A stretch of DNA of 64,000 nucleotides from G963676655 sp963676655. Lineage in GTDB: Bacteria > Verrucomicrobiota > Lentisphaeria > Victivallales > Victivallaceae. Of the stretch, positions 51,735-60,502 are shown piece after piece. Under the pieces are notes generated by a model. It had not been told where the DNA came from. It made no database searches and saw nothing but the letters and a program-made list of their open reading frames with translations. The translations under genes were made by a program, and so were the position numbers. The stretch is taken from contig CAXXKX010000003.1 of NCBI GenBank assembly GCA_963676655.2, positions 3,038,001 to 3,102,000 on the forward strand. The letters run 5' to 3'. Position 1 is the first letter of the stretch, and each line of letters opens with the position of its first letter.

Positions 51735-52868
51735 TCATTCTAGTTTAAACTGGACTCCTGGGCATTTTCTTTTCTGCCAGCGAAAAGGTGTTTCAGCGAA
51801 AAAATCCAGCCCTTCGACAATGTATGCCAGGCAAAGCATTCTGAACCAGGTGGGGAACATGGCTCCTGTGTTCTGCGGTCCTGTCAATTGCGGATGACCG
51901 TAAACAAACTGTTTATCCAAAATGAAAACGAAACCGCCGTCCACCATCTGGTTCAGCAAAACCCACTTGAACGCTTTTTCAAGACTTGTCTGGACATCGG
52001 CATGCCGGCATCCAGTGATTCGCGCAAACTGCATAATCGGGAGGATCGAGTCAATGTCTTCGCAGGCGCTGGAGTGAAAAGGCTTCTCCGGATTATGCGC
52101 GCCCCAGCCGAAACCTCCGGACGGGTTCTGGCTTTTCAGAAGCCAGTCGAGGGCATGTTCCGGATATGGAGCCGGATAATTGTCGTAAAAGAATAAAGGC
52201 CACCAGTGGTAAGCTGCCATGATAGTATGGGAAAACTCTACCGGTTTGGCTAAATCAAGGTTGCCCCACAAGCCGGAATCCCCGTGTAAATGATTAGTTG
52301 CCAACCATTCGAGCATACATTCTATTGATTTCCCGACGCATGTATTATTATGGAAATCGCGGGAATATTGCAGAATAGTACCAAGATTCATGATCTCATT
52401 ACCGGAAAAGGCAATCCGGCTTTCCCAGTCACGCTCCTCAAGCCAGCGCACCATTTTATCCGGGTCTGAAAATTCCTTTGCCAAAGCAAATTCTTTCGAG
52501 GCAATCGCATCAATACAGTTCAGCGCCGTTAGGACATGACAGGTCAGATGAGGCCGCCCACACCAGAAAGGGTCGTTCTCATACCAGCCCTGATCGAATA
52601 TCACCTGGTCCCGGAACAGTCCATCGTCATCCTGAAATGCATTTAAATAGTCTGCCCATTCCTGTTTTTTTGCATTGTTTATATTCAAGTCTCCGCACAG
52701 AGAACGGGTCATTACCGCGTAAGTAGATGAATAAAGAGTCGGCTTATCAACAACTGGAGAGTAGCGGTAGGCTCCGATACCGTATTCCGGCAGGCGCTGC
52801 TTTTCAATAAAAGTCAATGTTGACCTGCAAACGTTTTTTAGAGAGGGTGTATTGCTTTCTTTTTTCAT
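51735..52868 (-). CDS. Alpha/alpha-toroid (terpenoid-cyclase/prenyltransferase-fold) protein of unknown activity
   Basis: 377 aa, no signal peptide. Repeating helical pairs with 'DGG/GGFGW' turns (LLKSQNPSGGFGWGAHNPEK, LLNQMVDGGFVFILDKQ, NAFQDDDGLFRDQV) indicate the alpha/alpha-toroid fold shared by squalene cyclases, prenyltransferases and some lyases or unsaturated glycosidases. No DxDD cyclase motif is seen. It is the last gene of the sulfatase - GH2 run, 13 bases after the GH2 stop, so a sugar-related role is more likely than a terpenoid one; that is inference. Confidence 0.6.
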   Translation of the reverse strand: MKKESNTPSLKNVCRSTLTFIEKQRLPEYGIGAYRYSPVVDKPTLYSSTYAVMTRSLCGDLNINNAKKQEWADYLNAFQDDDGLFRDQVIFDQGWYENDPFWCGRPHLTCHVLTALNCIDAIASKEFALAKEFSDPDKMVRWLEERDWESRIAFSGNEIMNLGTILQYSRDFHNNTCVGKSIECMLEWLATNHLHGDSGLWGNLDLAKPVEFSHTIMAAYHWWPLFFYDNYPAPYPEHALDWLLKSQNPSGGFGWGAHNPEKPFHSSACEDIDSILPIMQFARITGCRHADVQTSLEKAFKWVLLNQMVDGGFVFILDKQFVYGHPQLTGPQNTGAMFPTWFRMLCLAYIVEGLDFFAETPFRWQKRKCPGVQFKLE

Positions 52869-52881
52869 TATGACCTGATGA

Positions 52882-54633
52882 TTATTTGTTGTTGTAAATC
52901 TTTTTCAAAGCGTTAAACGCCATTTTTTTATGACGTTGGTAGTCTACCACTCCTTTTAAGTTCAGTTCATTCCAGTAACCGTTCGGTAATTTGCTGGGGT
53001 CACGGTAATCAGAGAAACAAAACGGAAACGTTCCTGCGATCTGTGGATATTCTTTAGCCATTTCGAATACTTCCGTCAGCAGTTCAGCATGGTAGTCTTC
53101 ACTCCACAGGTCTCGGCTGGCGGAACGAAATCCGGGAATGGAATCAGCGCCAAATTCAGTGAGTAGCAGGGCCAGGTTCTTTTTACCGTCCAGAACCATA
53201 TTCAGCATGTCACGCATTTTGGTTAGATCAATCGGTTCTCTGACTCCTCTTTTTTGCTCAAGGCGATCTTCTGCATCCGGCGAAAGACCTTTTCCCCCAG
53301 ATATCTTATCATACCAGCCCCAATAAGAATTAATACCCAGAATATCCACCACATCAATAACCCCATTAACAATTCCGTACAGCGCCGCGTATGAGATCAA
53401 ACGGTTTGGATCGTTAGCCCTGATAGTAGCGGCAAGACTGCGGAAGAAACCTTCCGCCTCCGGGTTCCTGGTATTGCATTCATTTCCGATGCCGTAAATC
53501 GCCACACACGGATGATTTTTGGCGGTTTGGATCATTTCTTCAATCATCTTTACTGCTAGATCTTTCCACTCTTTGTCGACATATCTGGTGCCGATCTCAT
53601 CATCTTGAGGGTGATAACAGTAAACCGGAGGCTCTATCCATACTAAAAGCCCCAGGCGATCGCATACGGCATAGAATTTTTCATCCATCGGGTAGTGGCA
53701 ACGAACCGCATTGCACCCCATCTCTTTCATCAATCTGACGTCCGTCTCGACTTGTTCGTCGGTCATGACCAGTCCGATATTTTGAGAATCGTAAACATAG
53801 CAGACGCCTTTGAAGGCAAACGGCTCGCCATTGAGAATGACCTGCCTGTTTTGCGTTGAGATCGAACGGAAGCCGCAGTCAAACTCCCGGCTTTCGATAA
53901 TTTCCCGGCCTGGGCCAAGCAACTCGACAATCACAGCCTCAAGGTGTGGTTCTTCCGGAGTCCATAGTTTCACGCCGGGAAATTCAATATTGCATTCAAT
54001 CTTGCCGTCCGCGGCAATGCCGCTTTCCCATGACTGGCCGCTACCGGCACTGATCCTTAAAACAGTACCAGCGGCGTCCCCCTCTACCTGTCCGCTCACG
54101 ACAAGCCGCCCGCCGCCTGATTCAGGTTGCGCCTGCAGCCACAGATCATCCAGGCGCGCTGTTTCGCTGATTTCCAGCGCAACATCACGATGAATGCCGC
54201 CGTAATTGAAATATCCAAGGCAGGGCGGCCATTTTGTGATAAGCGCCCGGTTATCCACTTTTACCGCAATATGGTTTTTCCCCGGTTTGATGACTTTACC
54301 GCAGTCAAACGAAAACGCGGTATAGCCGCCTTCGTGGCTTCCGACAAGTTCGCCGTTGACATACACGCTGCAAAGGTAATTGACTCCACCGAAGCGCAGG
54401 ATTGCAACGCTCCCGGCTTTGAGTTCAGCTATTTCAAATTCTTTGGCGTACCAGCATACGCCCTCAAATATATCATACCGTTCAGCGTATTTCTGCCATA
54501 CTCCTGGAACCTGGACTTTCCGCCAGTGCCGACGGCATGCCTCCGGCGCCTGGAAAGCTCCATGTTTAATATGGTATTTCGGATCCAGGTCAGCGACGAA
54601 ATCCCATATTCCATTTAAATCAATTTTTATCAT
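52882..54633 (-). CDS. GH2-family glycosidase (beta-galactosidase/glucuronidase-like)
   Basis: 583 aa. Sugar-binding domain (IDLNGIWDFVADLDPKY; GVCWYAKEFEI; VYVNGELVGSHEGGYTAFSF), immunoglobulin-like domain, then a TIM barrel. Acid/base Glu in VAIYGIGNECNTR (about 381) and nucleophile Glu in LLLTEFGADSIPG (about 491) match GH2; EMGCNAVRCHYPMDEKFYAV is also conserved. The length and NYGGIHRDV segment are like beta-glucuronidases. No signal peptide. Between the sulfatase and toroid genes in one unit, it probably cleaves imported, desulfated oligosaccharides. Confidence 0.88.
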   Translation of the reverse strand: MIKIDLNGIWDFVADLDPKYHIKHGAFQAPEACRRHWRKVQVPGVWQKYAERYDIFEGVCWYAKEFEIAELKAGSVAILRFGGVNYLCSVYVNGELVGSHEGGYTAFSFDCGKVIKPGKNHIAVKVDNRALITKWPPCLGYFNYGGIHRDVALEISETARLDDLWLQAQPESGGGRLVVSGQVEGDAAGTVLRISAGSGQSWESGIAADGKIECNIEFPGVKLWTPEEPHLEAVIVELLGPGREIIESREFDCGFRSISTQNRQVILNGEPFAFKGVCYVYDSQNIGLVMTDEQVETDVRLMKEMGCNAVRCHYPMDEKFYAVCDRLGLLVWIEPPVYCYHPQDDEIGTRYVDKEWKDLAVKMIEEMIQTAKNHPCVAIYGIGNECNTRNPEAEGFFRSLAATIRANDPNRLISYAALYGIVNGVIDVVDILGINSYWGWYDKISGGKGLSPDAEDRLEQKRGVREPIDLTKMRDMLNMVLDGKKNLALLLTEFGADSIPGFRSASRDLWSEDYHAELLTEVFEMAKEYPQIAGTFPFCFSDYRDPSKLPNGYWNELNLKGVVDYQRHKKMAFNALKKIYNNK

Positions 54634-54712
54634 TTTTCAGCCTGTCCTATTTTACAAATTAATTATATATTTTATTCATATCCTATATGCAATTTTATGA
54701 AAATAGAATTTT

Positions 54713-56059
54713 CTATTTTGCCGGGAGTATCTCCGGGACTGGTTCGTGTGCTTCCGCCATTTTCGTTTTCAGGATATCTGCTAACTGACTCCTGGTTTCG
54801 GCATAGGCTGGGTCGGACACTAAATTGTTTCGCTCATACGGATCGTTTTCAAGATCGTAGAGATATCTTTCATAATATATGTCGTCCTGACTTTTTGATA
54901 TATCCCAGCCATTCTGCATCACCCATACTGCGTATTTCCATTTTTCTGTTCTGACCGCGCGTCCGACATGGTCTTCGCTGATCTGGGCGAAAATCGCGTC
55001 TCGGAGTCCGGTTTTATCGAGATTTTCCTGTAGGGGGATGCCCTGCCAGTCCGCCGGGATTTCCGCTCGGGCCGCCGCAAGGATAGTCTTGGGTACGTCA
55101 ATGAGGCTGACCATATTTTTATTAGTTATTCCGCCTTTAAAACCAGGGCCGTTGAGGATCATCGGAACCCGGAGGCAGCCGTCATGGCAGGAGCGCTTAT
55201 ATTCACTGTTCCTGGTTTTGAAATGCGAACCGTGATCGCTGGTGTAGATGACTAACGTGTTGTCATCCATTCCCAACTCTTTCAGTTTTTCATTCACGCG
55301 TCCGACGGCGTTGTCAAGCGCATTGCAGCAGCCAAGGTAGTCAGGATAATTTTCTACCCAGTCTCCATGCATCGCGGCCAGGTCGCCAGGTATCTCATAA
55401 TTCGCCCAGTATTCTTTTGATCCTTTGGGACCCTCATAGCATCCATGATCGTTCTGATGGTGGGGTTCGATATAGGATACGAACAGGAAGAACGGTTCAT
55501 CCCGGGACTGCTGGTCAAGGTATTCGAGCGCCCAATCGGTATGTGCATCAGCGCGGTAGCGGTGCAGGGGAAAGTCACGGGTGTTTCCGTCGCCGTCAAA
55601 CATGTGTCCGTCATAAGAATGCGAGGTGGCTTCAAGGCTGTCTGATGCTAACCAGTATTCATATCCGCCACGATGTTTTTCCGGTATCGGGAATATTCGG
55701 TAGTCTGGTGAATAATCTCCATCCAAAACATTCGGGCCTGAAGCCAAATGCCATTTACCGATATATCCAGTCTTATAACCGGCGGCTTTCATGCGGTTTG
55801 CCAAAGTGTCAGCATCAAGCGGCAAATGCCGGTGATTGGTATAGCAGTTTACCTCGGTAGCGTATTTTCCGGTCTGCAAACATGCCCTGACCGGGCCGCA
55901 GACAGGCTGGCAGGTAAAGGCCAGGTCGAATTTCACGCCTTCCTCCGCCATTTTATCGAGGTTAGGGGATACCGGCAGTTTTTGCCCGTAACAGCCGAGA
56001 GTATCCCAGCGCTGCTGATCGGAAAACATAACAATGATATTGGGTTTTTTAGGTGACAT
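54713..56059 (-). CDS. Type I sulfatase (formylglycine-dependent, S1-like)
   Basis: 448 aa. N-terminus PNIIVMFSDQQRWDTLGCYG provides metal-binding Asp. The modification motif is CGPVRACLQTGK (C-x-P-x-R, about residue 53). GYIGKWHLAS and VIYTSDHGSHFKTRNSEYKR carry further active-site Lys, Asp and His. It needs a formylglycine-generating or anaerobic maturation enzyme, not seen in the window. No signal peptide, so it would act in the cytoplasm, unusual for polysaccharide sulfatases. First gene before GH2 and toroid genes. The ribosome site upstream is weak. Confidence 0.88.
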   Translation of the reverse strand: MSPKKPNIIVMFSDQQRWDTLGCYGQKLPVSPNLDKMAEEGVKFDLAFTCQPVCGPVRACLQTGKYATEVNCYTNHRHLPLDADTLANRMKAAGYKTGYIGKWHLASGPNVLDGDYSPDYRIFPIPEKHRGGYEYWLASDSLEATSHSYDGHMFDGDGNTRDFPLHRYRADAHTDWALEYLDQQSRDEPFFLFVSYIEPHHQNDHGCYEGPKGSKEYWANYEIPGDLAAMHGDWVENYPDYLGCCNALDNAVGRVNEKLKELGMDDNTLVIYTSDHGSHFKTRNSEYKRSCHDGCLRVPMILNGPGFKGGITNKNMVSLIDVPKTILAAARAEIPADWQGIPLQENLDKTGLRDAIFAQISEDHVGRAVRTEKWKYAVWVMQNGWDISKSQDDIYYERYLYDLENDPYERNNLVSDPAYAETRSQLADILKTKMAEAHEPVPEILPAK

Positions 56060-56420
56060 TTTTTGACTTTCTAAATTTTTTAAGCATTGATTTGTGATTA
56101 TTGTAAACGGTTTTTTATTTCACAAGTTTTTTAAATCAATGAAAATAAATATTTAACTTATGAATTTACTTATCAATTTCGCTTTTTCTCTGCATAGCGT
56201 ACAATCTACAGACGAATTGTTAAGTTCACAAAGTTTCCCGTCAACAATAATATGTTCAAGTAGAGTTGATATATATCAGAGACGTTCATTTACTAATTCG
56301 GTTAAGTAGATTATAGTTGATGTAAGGGCTTTTGTCAATACTGTGAATAAAAAATTTGAGATTTTTGTTACCGGGAAAAATTCTGTTCCGAAATGTCGTC
56401 TTTGCCGCGGCAAGACAGTT
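56060..56420 (-). other. Non-coding region between the sulfatase and the right lacI copy
   Basis: No gene. 56265-56420 belongs to the inverted duplication and includes the uninterrupted IS66 target (56371-56378) and a perfect palindrome TTGCCGCGGCAA at 56402-56413. Upstream of the sulfatase, the minus strand shows TTGTGA, 17 bases, AATAAT, a plausible but weak promoter. Confidence 0.5.
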
Positions 56421-57437
56421 TTAACAGCTTGAATCTCTAATGACAAGGGTTGGAGAAAAAATAATTTTTTTAGGATGATCATACGTTGCAGGAGCTTCCA
56501 TTCTGTCAAAAAGCACCATGGCTGACTGGACGCCTATCTGTCGGTTCGGCTGAGATATACTGGTCAGCGGGACGCGAGCCATGGCGGCAAAACTGATATC
56601 ATCATAGCCCATTACCTTCATTTGTGACGGCACATTCACCCCCTGGCGATCAAGGTATTGCATTGCCCAGAGAGCGGTCATATCGTTGAAGCAAAAAATA
56701 CCTTTGATACCGGAAAAATCCTTGATCAGAATGTCGATATTCCTGTTGACATCGTTCTGGTCCGCATTGCCCCACAATACATGGAGGCTGTCAGGGATAT
56801 TCTTCTTTTCAAACGCCCGTCTGATACCCCTGATGACGGCAAGGTCCGAGGGACAGTCGGTCCGATTGCCCAAGTAGGCCATATGTCCTCCGGCGGCTTC
56901 GATAAAATGCAGGGCGCCGATATATCCGCCGTGCTCATCGTCATCTCCCACGTAATCAGTATCAAGACCAGGAAGTGCTTCATTCATCAGTACTACCGGC
57001 ACATTCAGTTCTTTTATATTCTTGACCAGATCCCTGGATTGATTAATGGGGGTGATAATTAGCCCGTCTATGCGCCCCTTGAGCATTTTAACCTGATTAA
57101 TTTCATTAGCCATCTTGCCGTCGTGAAAAGAGATCATGCACAAATAATTTTTTTGCATGGCACAGTCCTGAACTCCCAATATCCTCTCGGCAACAGTCGG
57201 TATTTGAGGAAAGCCGACCAATACGCCGATTGTTCCGGTTTTTCTGGTTGAAAGTGTTTTCGCCGCGACATTTGCAACGTATCCCATCTCGTTGGCGATC
57301 TTCCTTATTTTCTTTTTTACTGATATGGAAATATCGCTTTTGTCGTTGAGCGCTTTAGATACGGCCGCCCTTGAGACCCCGGCTCTTTTCGCAATATCTT
57401 TTACTGTGACCACTGAAGCTGTTCCTGTTTTATTCAT
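56421..57437 (-). CDS. LacI-family transcriptional regulator (right copy)
   Basis: 338 aa, the same protein sequence as the product of 13827-14843, with helix-turn-helix VKDIAKRAGVSRAAVSKALN and a periplasmic-binding-type effector domain. Here it is divergent from the second degT copy. Because both copies are alike, each should bind the operators at 13738-13753 and 57511-57526, tying the two loci to one signal. Confidence 0.9.
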   Translation of the reverse strand: MNKTGTASVVTVKDIAKRAGVSRAAVSKALNDKSDISISVKKKIRKIANEMGYVANVAAKTLSTRKTGTIGVLVGFPQIPTVAERILGVQDCAMQKNYLCMISFHDGKMANEINQVKMLKGRIDGLIITPINQSRDLVKNIKELNVPVVLMNEALPGLDTDYVGDDDEHGGYIGALHFIEAAGGHMAYLGNRTDCPSDLAVIRGIRRAFEKKNIPDSLHVLWGNADQNDVNRNIDILIKDFSGIKGIFCFNDMTALWAMQYLDRQGVNVPSQMKVMGYDDISFAAMARVPLTSISQPNRQIGVQSAMVLFDRMEAPATYDHPKKIIFSPTLVIRDSSC

Positions 57438-57479
57438 TAATCGTAAGATAATACTTGAAATAAAAAAATCAATTATTGC

Positions 57480-57526
57480 TTGACAAATAATCGAATAAAG
57501 AGTATTATTTACTAAACCGATTAAGT
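57480..57526 (+). promoter_or_regulatory. Promoter and LacI-type operator for the right degT copy
   Basis: TTGACA (57480-57485), 17 bases, TATTAT (57503-57508), then ACTAAACCGATTAAGT (57511-57526). Identical in layout to the left copy. Expression of the isomerase, Gfo/Idh and PfkB genes downstream could therefore be under the same repressor. Confidence 0.7.
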
Positions 57527-57602
57527 TTTTTGAGGAATATATTCAAAAGTTAATGTGGAAATTTTTTCAGAATTGTGTAATTAAAAAACGGATTGTTATC
57601 AA

Positions 57603-58829
57603 ATGAAGCAAAAAGCAGCTTGGCCCAATGAATTTCCCGGTGTACACTGGATTAACCGGGAAGAGGAAGATGTCGTACTGGACGTTATACGCAACGGCTC
57701 AATGTTTAGATACTATGGAGTGAATGCTCCATCTTATGTCGACAAGTTGGAGGATGCCGCAAAAGATTTCTATAATGTAAAATATGCCCTCGGAGTCAAC
57801 AGCGGCACCGGGGCACTGGTTTCGGTTATGGCGGCGTTGGATATAGGTCCGGGAAGCGAGGTGATAGTTCCGTCATTCATGTGGGTTGCCACAGTCGGGG
57901 CGGTGGTGCAATGCGGAGCAATCCCGGTTTTTTGCGAGATAAACGATTCATTCAATATGGACCCGGCGGATCTGGAGAAAAAGATAAACGGCCGAACAAG
58001 ACTGATCGTGCCGGTCCATATGGCGGGAGCGCCTTGTGAAATGGACAGAATCATGGAAATCGCAGATAGATATGGAATACCCGTGCTGGAAGACTGCGCC
58101 CAATGCAATGGCGGCTCTTTTAAAGGACGCAAAGTCGGGACTTGGGGCAAGGCCGGAATATTCAGCTTGCAGCTAAATAAGAATATTACCTGCGGCGAAG
58201 GAGGACTGATCGTGACAAACGACGAAAGAATCTATACGCGCGCTTTTTCCGCACATGATATGGGCATGATCAGGAAAAACGGACGTCTAGCCAATCCCGA
58301 CGACGACGCAATTCTCTGGGGCGGCGGAAGACGGATGAGCGAGCTGTGCGGAGCGGTCGCGTCAGTACAGTTGAAAAAACTTCCTTCAATCATCGCTAAA
58401 ATGAAAGCGTCGAAAAACCGCATTAAAAAACTTTTGGAAGAGATTCCCGGCCTTGAATTCAGGAGGATCACCGATGTCGACGGCGACACCGCACCATTCC
58501 TGATCTTCACTTTGCCGGATGCAGAGAAAGCGGCGGCGGTCTGGGATAAAATGAAGACAAACGGCCTTTACAACTCATTCCGGCTGGAAGATTACGGCCT
58601 GCATATTTATTATAATATTCCCGCACTAGTTAAAAAAGTGCCCATATCTTCTTCCGGTTTTCCATGGCGGCTTGAAGCCAACCTGGAAAGCGATTACAAC
58701 TATGACAGGGGAGCATGTCCGGACAGCGACGCGCTTTTTGCAAAAAGCATTCTTCTGCCAATTCCATCGTGTCTTGCCAAAGAACAGGAAAATGAAGCGG
58801 CGGCAATTATCCGTGACGCAATAATATAA
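57603..58829 (+). CDS. DegT/DnrJ/EryC1/StrS-family aminotransferase (right copy)
   Basis: 408 aa, one residue different from the left copy (Val for Ile in GALVSVMAAL). PLP Lys in QLNKNITCGEGG at about 192. Full length. It is followed by a truncated mttB and then by an isomerase, an oxidoreductase and a kinase, so its product meets a different downstream set from that at the left locus. Confidence 0.88.
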   Translation: MKQKAAWPNEFPGVHWINREEEDVVLDVIRNGSMFRYYGVNAPSYVDKLEDAAKDFYNVKYALGVNSGTGALVSVMAALDIGPGSEVIVPSFMWVATVGAVVQCGAIPVFCEINDSFNMDPADLEKKINGRTRLIVPVHMAGAPCEMDRIMEIADRYGIPVLEDCAQCNGGSFKGRKVGTWGKAGIFSLQLNKNITCGEGGLIVTNDERIYTRAFSAHDMGMIRKNGRLANPDDDAILWGGGRRMSELCGAVASVQLKKLPSIIAKMKASKNRIKKLLEEIPGLEFRRITDVDGDTAPFLIFTLPDAEKAAAVWDKMKTNGLYNSFRLEDYGLHIYYNIPALVKKVPISSSGFPWRLEANLESDYNYDRGACPDSDALFAKSILLPIPSCLAKEQENEAAAIIRDAII

Positions 58830-58852
58830 AAAAAGCAACAAACGAGGCAATT

Positions 58853-59425
58853 ATGAAACTCTCTCAATGGAAGACTTTCGATGAAAATGAGATTAAAAAA
58901 ATACATGAAGCATCTTTGGATGTTTTGGAGAATACCGGCTTGCTTTTTGAAAGCTCCGAAGTAAGAGATATTCTGGCGGCCGGCGGCGCGGTGTGCGATG
59001 AGGAAACGGTCCGATTCCCGCGCAGCCTGGTCGAAGACTGTATTGCAAAAAATAAAAGAATAATCAATATGTGTGATCGCGAAGGTAAAGACTCTTTTAT
59101 TATCGGCGACGGGCAAGTACGTTTTGCCGGCGGTCACAATGCAGTATTTGTCATGACGAACGACAAGGGAGACAGAAGAAATTCAGTCCTTAAAGATGTT
59201 GAGGATTTCGCCGTTATCTGCGATGCGCTGGATGACATTGACATTATCGGCGTTCCTCTCAACCCGGGTGACGTTCCCAGCCAGACAATGCTCGCGCACG
59301 CGGTCGCCGGTATTTTGCGAAACTCAAAGAAGCCGGTATTTTTCTCTACGGAAAACCGCAAAGTGAATAAAGCAATCATGGAAATGGCCATGGAAACAAC
59401 TTTGGCGAGAAATATGGCTGCATAA
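58853..59425 (+). pseudogene. Truncated MttB-family methyltransferase gene (5' third only)
   Basis: Codons 1-182 match the intact gene at 10993-12411. After MEMAMETT the frame runs into unrelated sequence (LARNMAA) and stops, giving 190 of 472 residues. The catalytic and C-terminal parts are absent. The break coincides with the end of the inverted duplication at 59397, so it arose when the copies were joined. The next gene starts 32 bases after the stop. Confidence 0.85.
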
Positions 59426-59457
59426 TACATTATAATAAAAAAAACAGGAGTAGAAAA

Positions 59458-60492
59458 ATGTCGGGAACATTCAGATTTTCGTTTGGGCCGTGGAACATTC
59501 ACGAAGGGGCCGACCCGTTCGGGCCGATGGTTCGTAAATCAATCGAATTCAATAATAAACTGCAAACTTACAAACAGCTCGGCTTTGACGGCGTTCAGTT
59601 TCATGATGATGACGCTGTGCCGAATATGAATGAGCTGTCGCAGGGCGAGATTATTGCTGAGGCCAAAGCGGTTAAGGCGAAATTGGACGCGCACGGTTTG
59701 ACGGCCGAATTTGTCGCGCCGCGCTTGTGGGAAGATCCGCGTACAATTGACGGCGGCTATACCAGCAACGATCCGCAATGCCGCAAATACGCGCTGGAAC
59801 GTTCAAAGCGCTGTATCGATATCGCTAAAGCGCTGGGGACTGATAATATCGTGCTATGGCTGGCCCGGGAAGGGACCTATATCCGCGAAGCCAAGGACTC
59901 GGTTCGCGCGACCGAGCAGATTGCCGACGCAATCCAGATGATGCTGGATTACGATCCGGATATCCGGATTATGATTGAATCGAAACCGAACGAACCGATG
60001 GACCATACTTATATTCCGACCATAGGACACGCCATCGCGCTGGGACTGATGACCACTGATACGTCACGTGTCGGCTGCCTGATCGAATCCGCCCATGCCC
60101 TGCTGGCGGGGCTTGATCCTTCGGATGAAATGGGTTATGCCATGGCGCACAAGAAACTCTGGAGCGTTCACTTGAACGATCAGAACGGTATGAAGTTCGA
60201 CCAGGACAAAACTTTCGGCGCGGTCGATCTGCGTCGTGCTCTCAACCAGGTGAGAATTCTGGATGAACACGGCTTCGGCAACAACGGCGAATGGGTCGGT
60301 TTGGACGTCAAGGCGATGCGCTCCCAGAAGGACGCGGTGGCCTGCAAACATCTGGCCAACAGCAAGGCGGTCTTCTTGAAACTGCTGGAGATCAGCCGCA
60401 GTCTGGATCAGGCCAAGATCGCGCAGCTTCGTTCGGAGCGTGACTATGAAGAACTTGAGATGTATATTATCAACTGCCTCCTGGGTGGTTAA
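59458..60492 (+). CDS. Xylose-isomerase-like sugar isomerase (TIM barrel)
   Basis: 344 aa. Segments typical of xylose-isomerase-type barrels: YKQLGFDGVQFHDDDAVPN at the N-terminal metal/substrate end, IMIESKPNEPMDHTYIPTIGHA around a metal-binding Glu, and SVHLNDQNGMKFDQDKTFG with His and Asp ligands. It is shorter than classical XylA (about 390-440 aa). AGGAG upstream supports the start. It is followed 10 bases later by a Gfo/Idh gene and then a PfkB kinase, a plausible isomerase/oxidoreductase/kinase sugar route. The actual sugar is unknown. Confidence 0.8.
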   Translation: MSGTFRFSFGPWNIHEGADPFGPMVRKSIEFNNKLQTYKQLGFDGVQFHDDDAVPNMNELSQGEIIAEAKAVKAKLDAHGLTAEFVAPRLWEDPRTIDGGYTSNDPQCRKYALERSKRCIDIAKALGTDNIVLWLAREGTYIREAKDSVRATEQIADAIQMMLDYDPDIRIMIESKPNEPMDHTYIPTIGHAIALGLMTTDTSRVGCLIESAHALLAGLDPSDEMGYAMAHKKLWSVHLNDQNGMKFDQDKTFGAVDLRRALNQVRILDEHGFGNNGEWVGLDVKAMRSQKDAVACKHLANSKAVFLKLLEISRSLDQAKIAQLRSERDYEELEMYIINCLLGG

Positions 60493-60502
60493 GGAGGCTT
60501 TC

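Larger units (their letters stand above)
56265..59397 (-). repeat. Right arm of the 3133-bp inverted duplication, without the IS66 element
   Basis: Inverse of 11867-17126 with the IS66-type element removed, so it preserves the pre-insertion sequence. It ends inside mttB at codon 182; beyond that point the sequences are unrelated. Confidence 0.9.
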
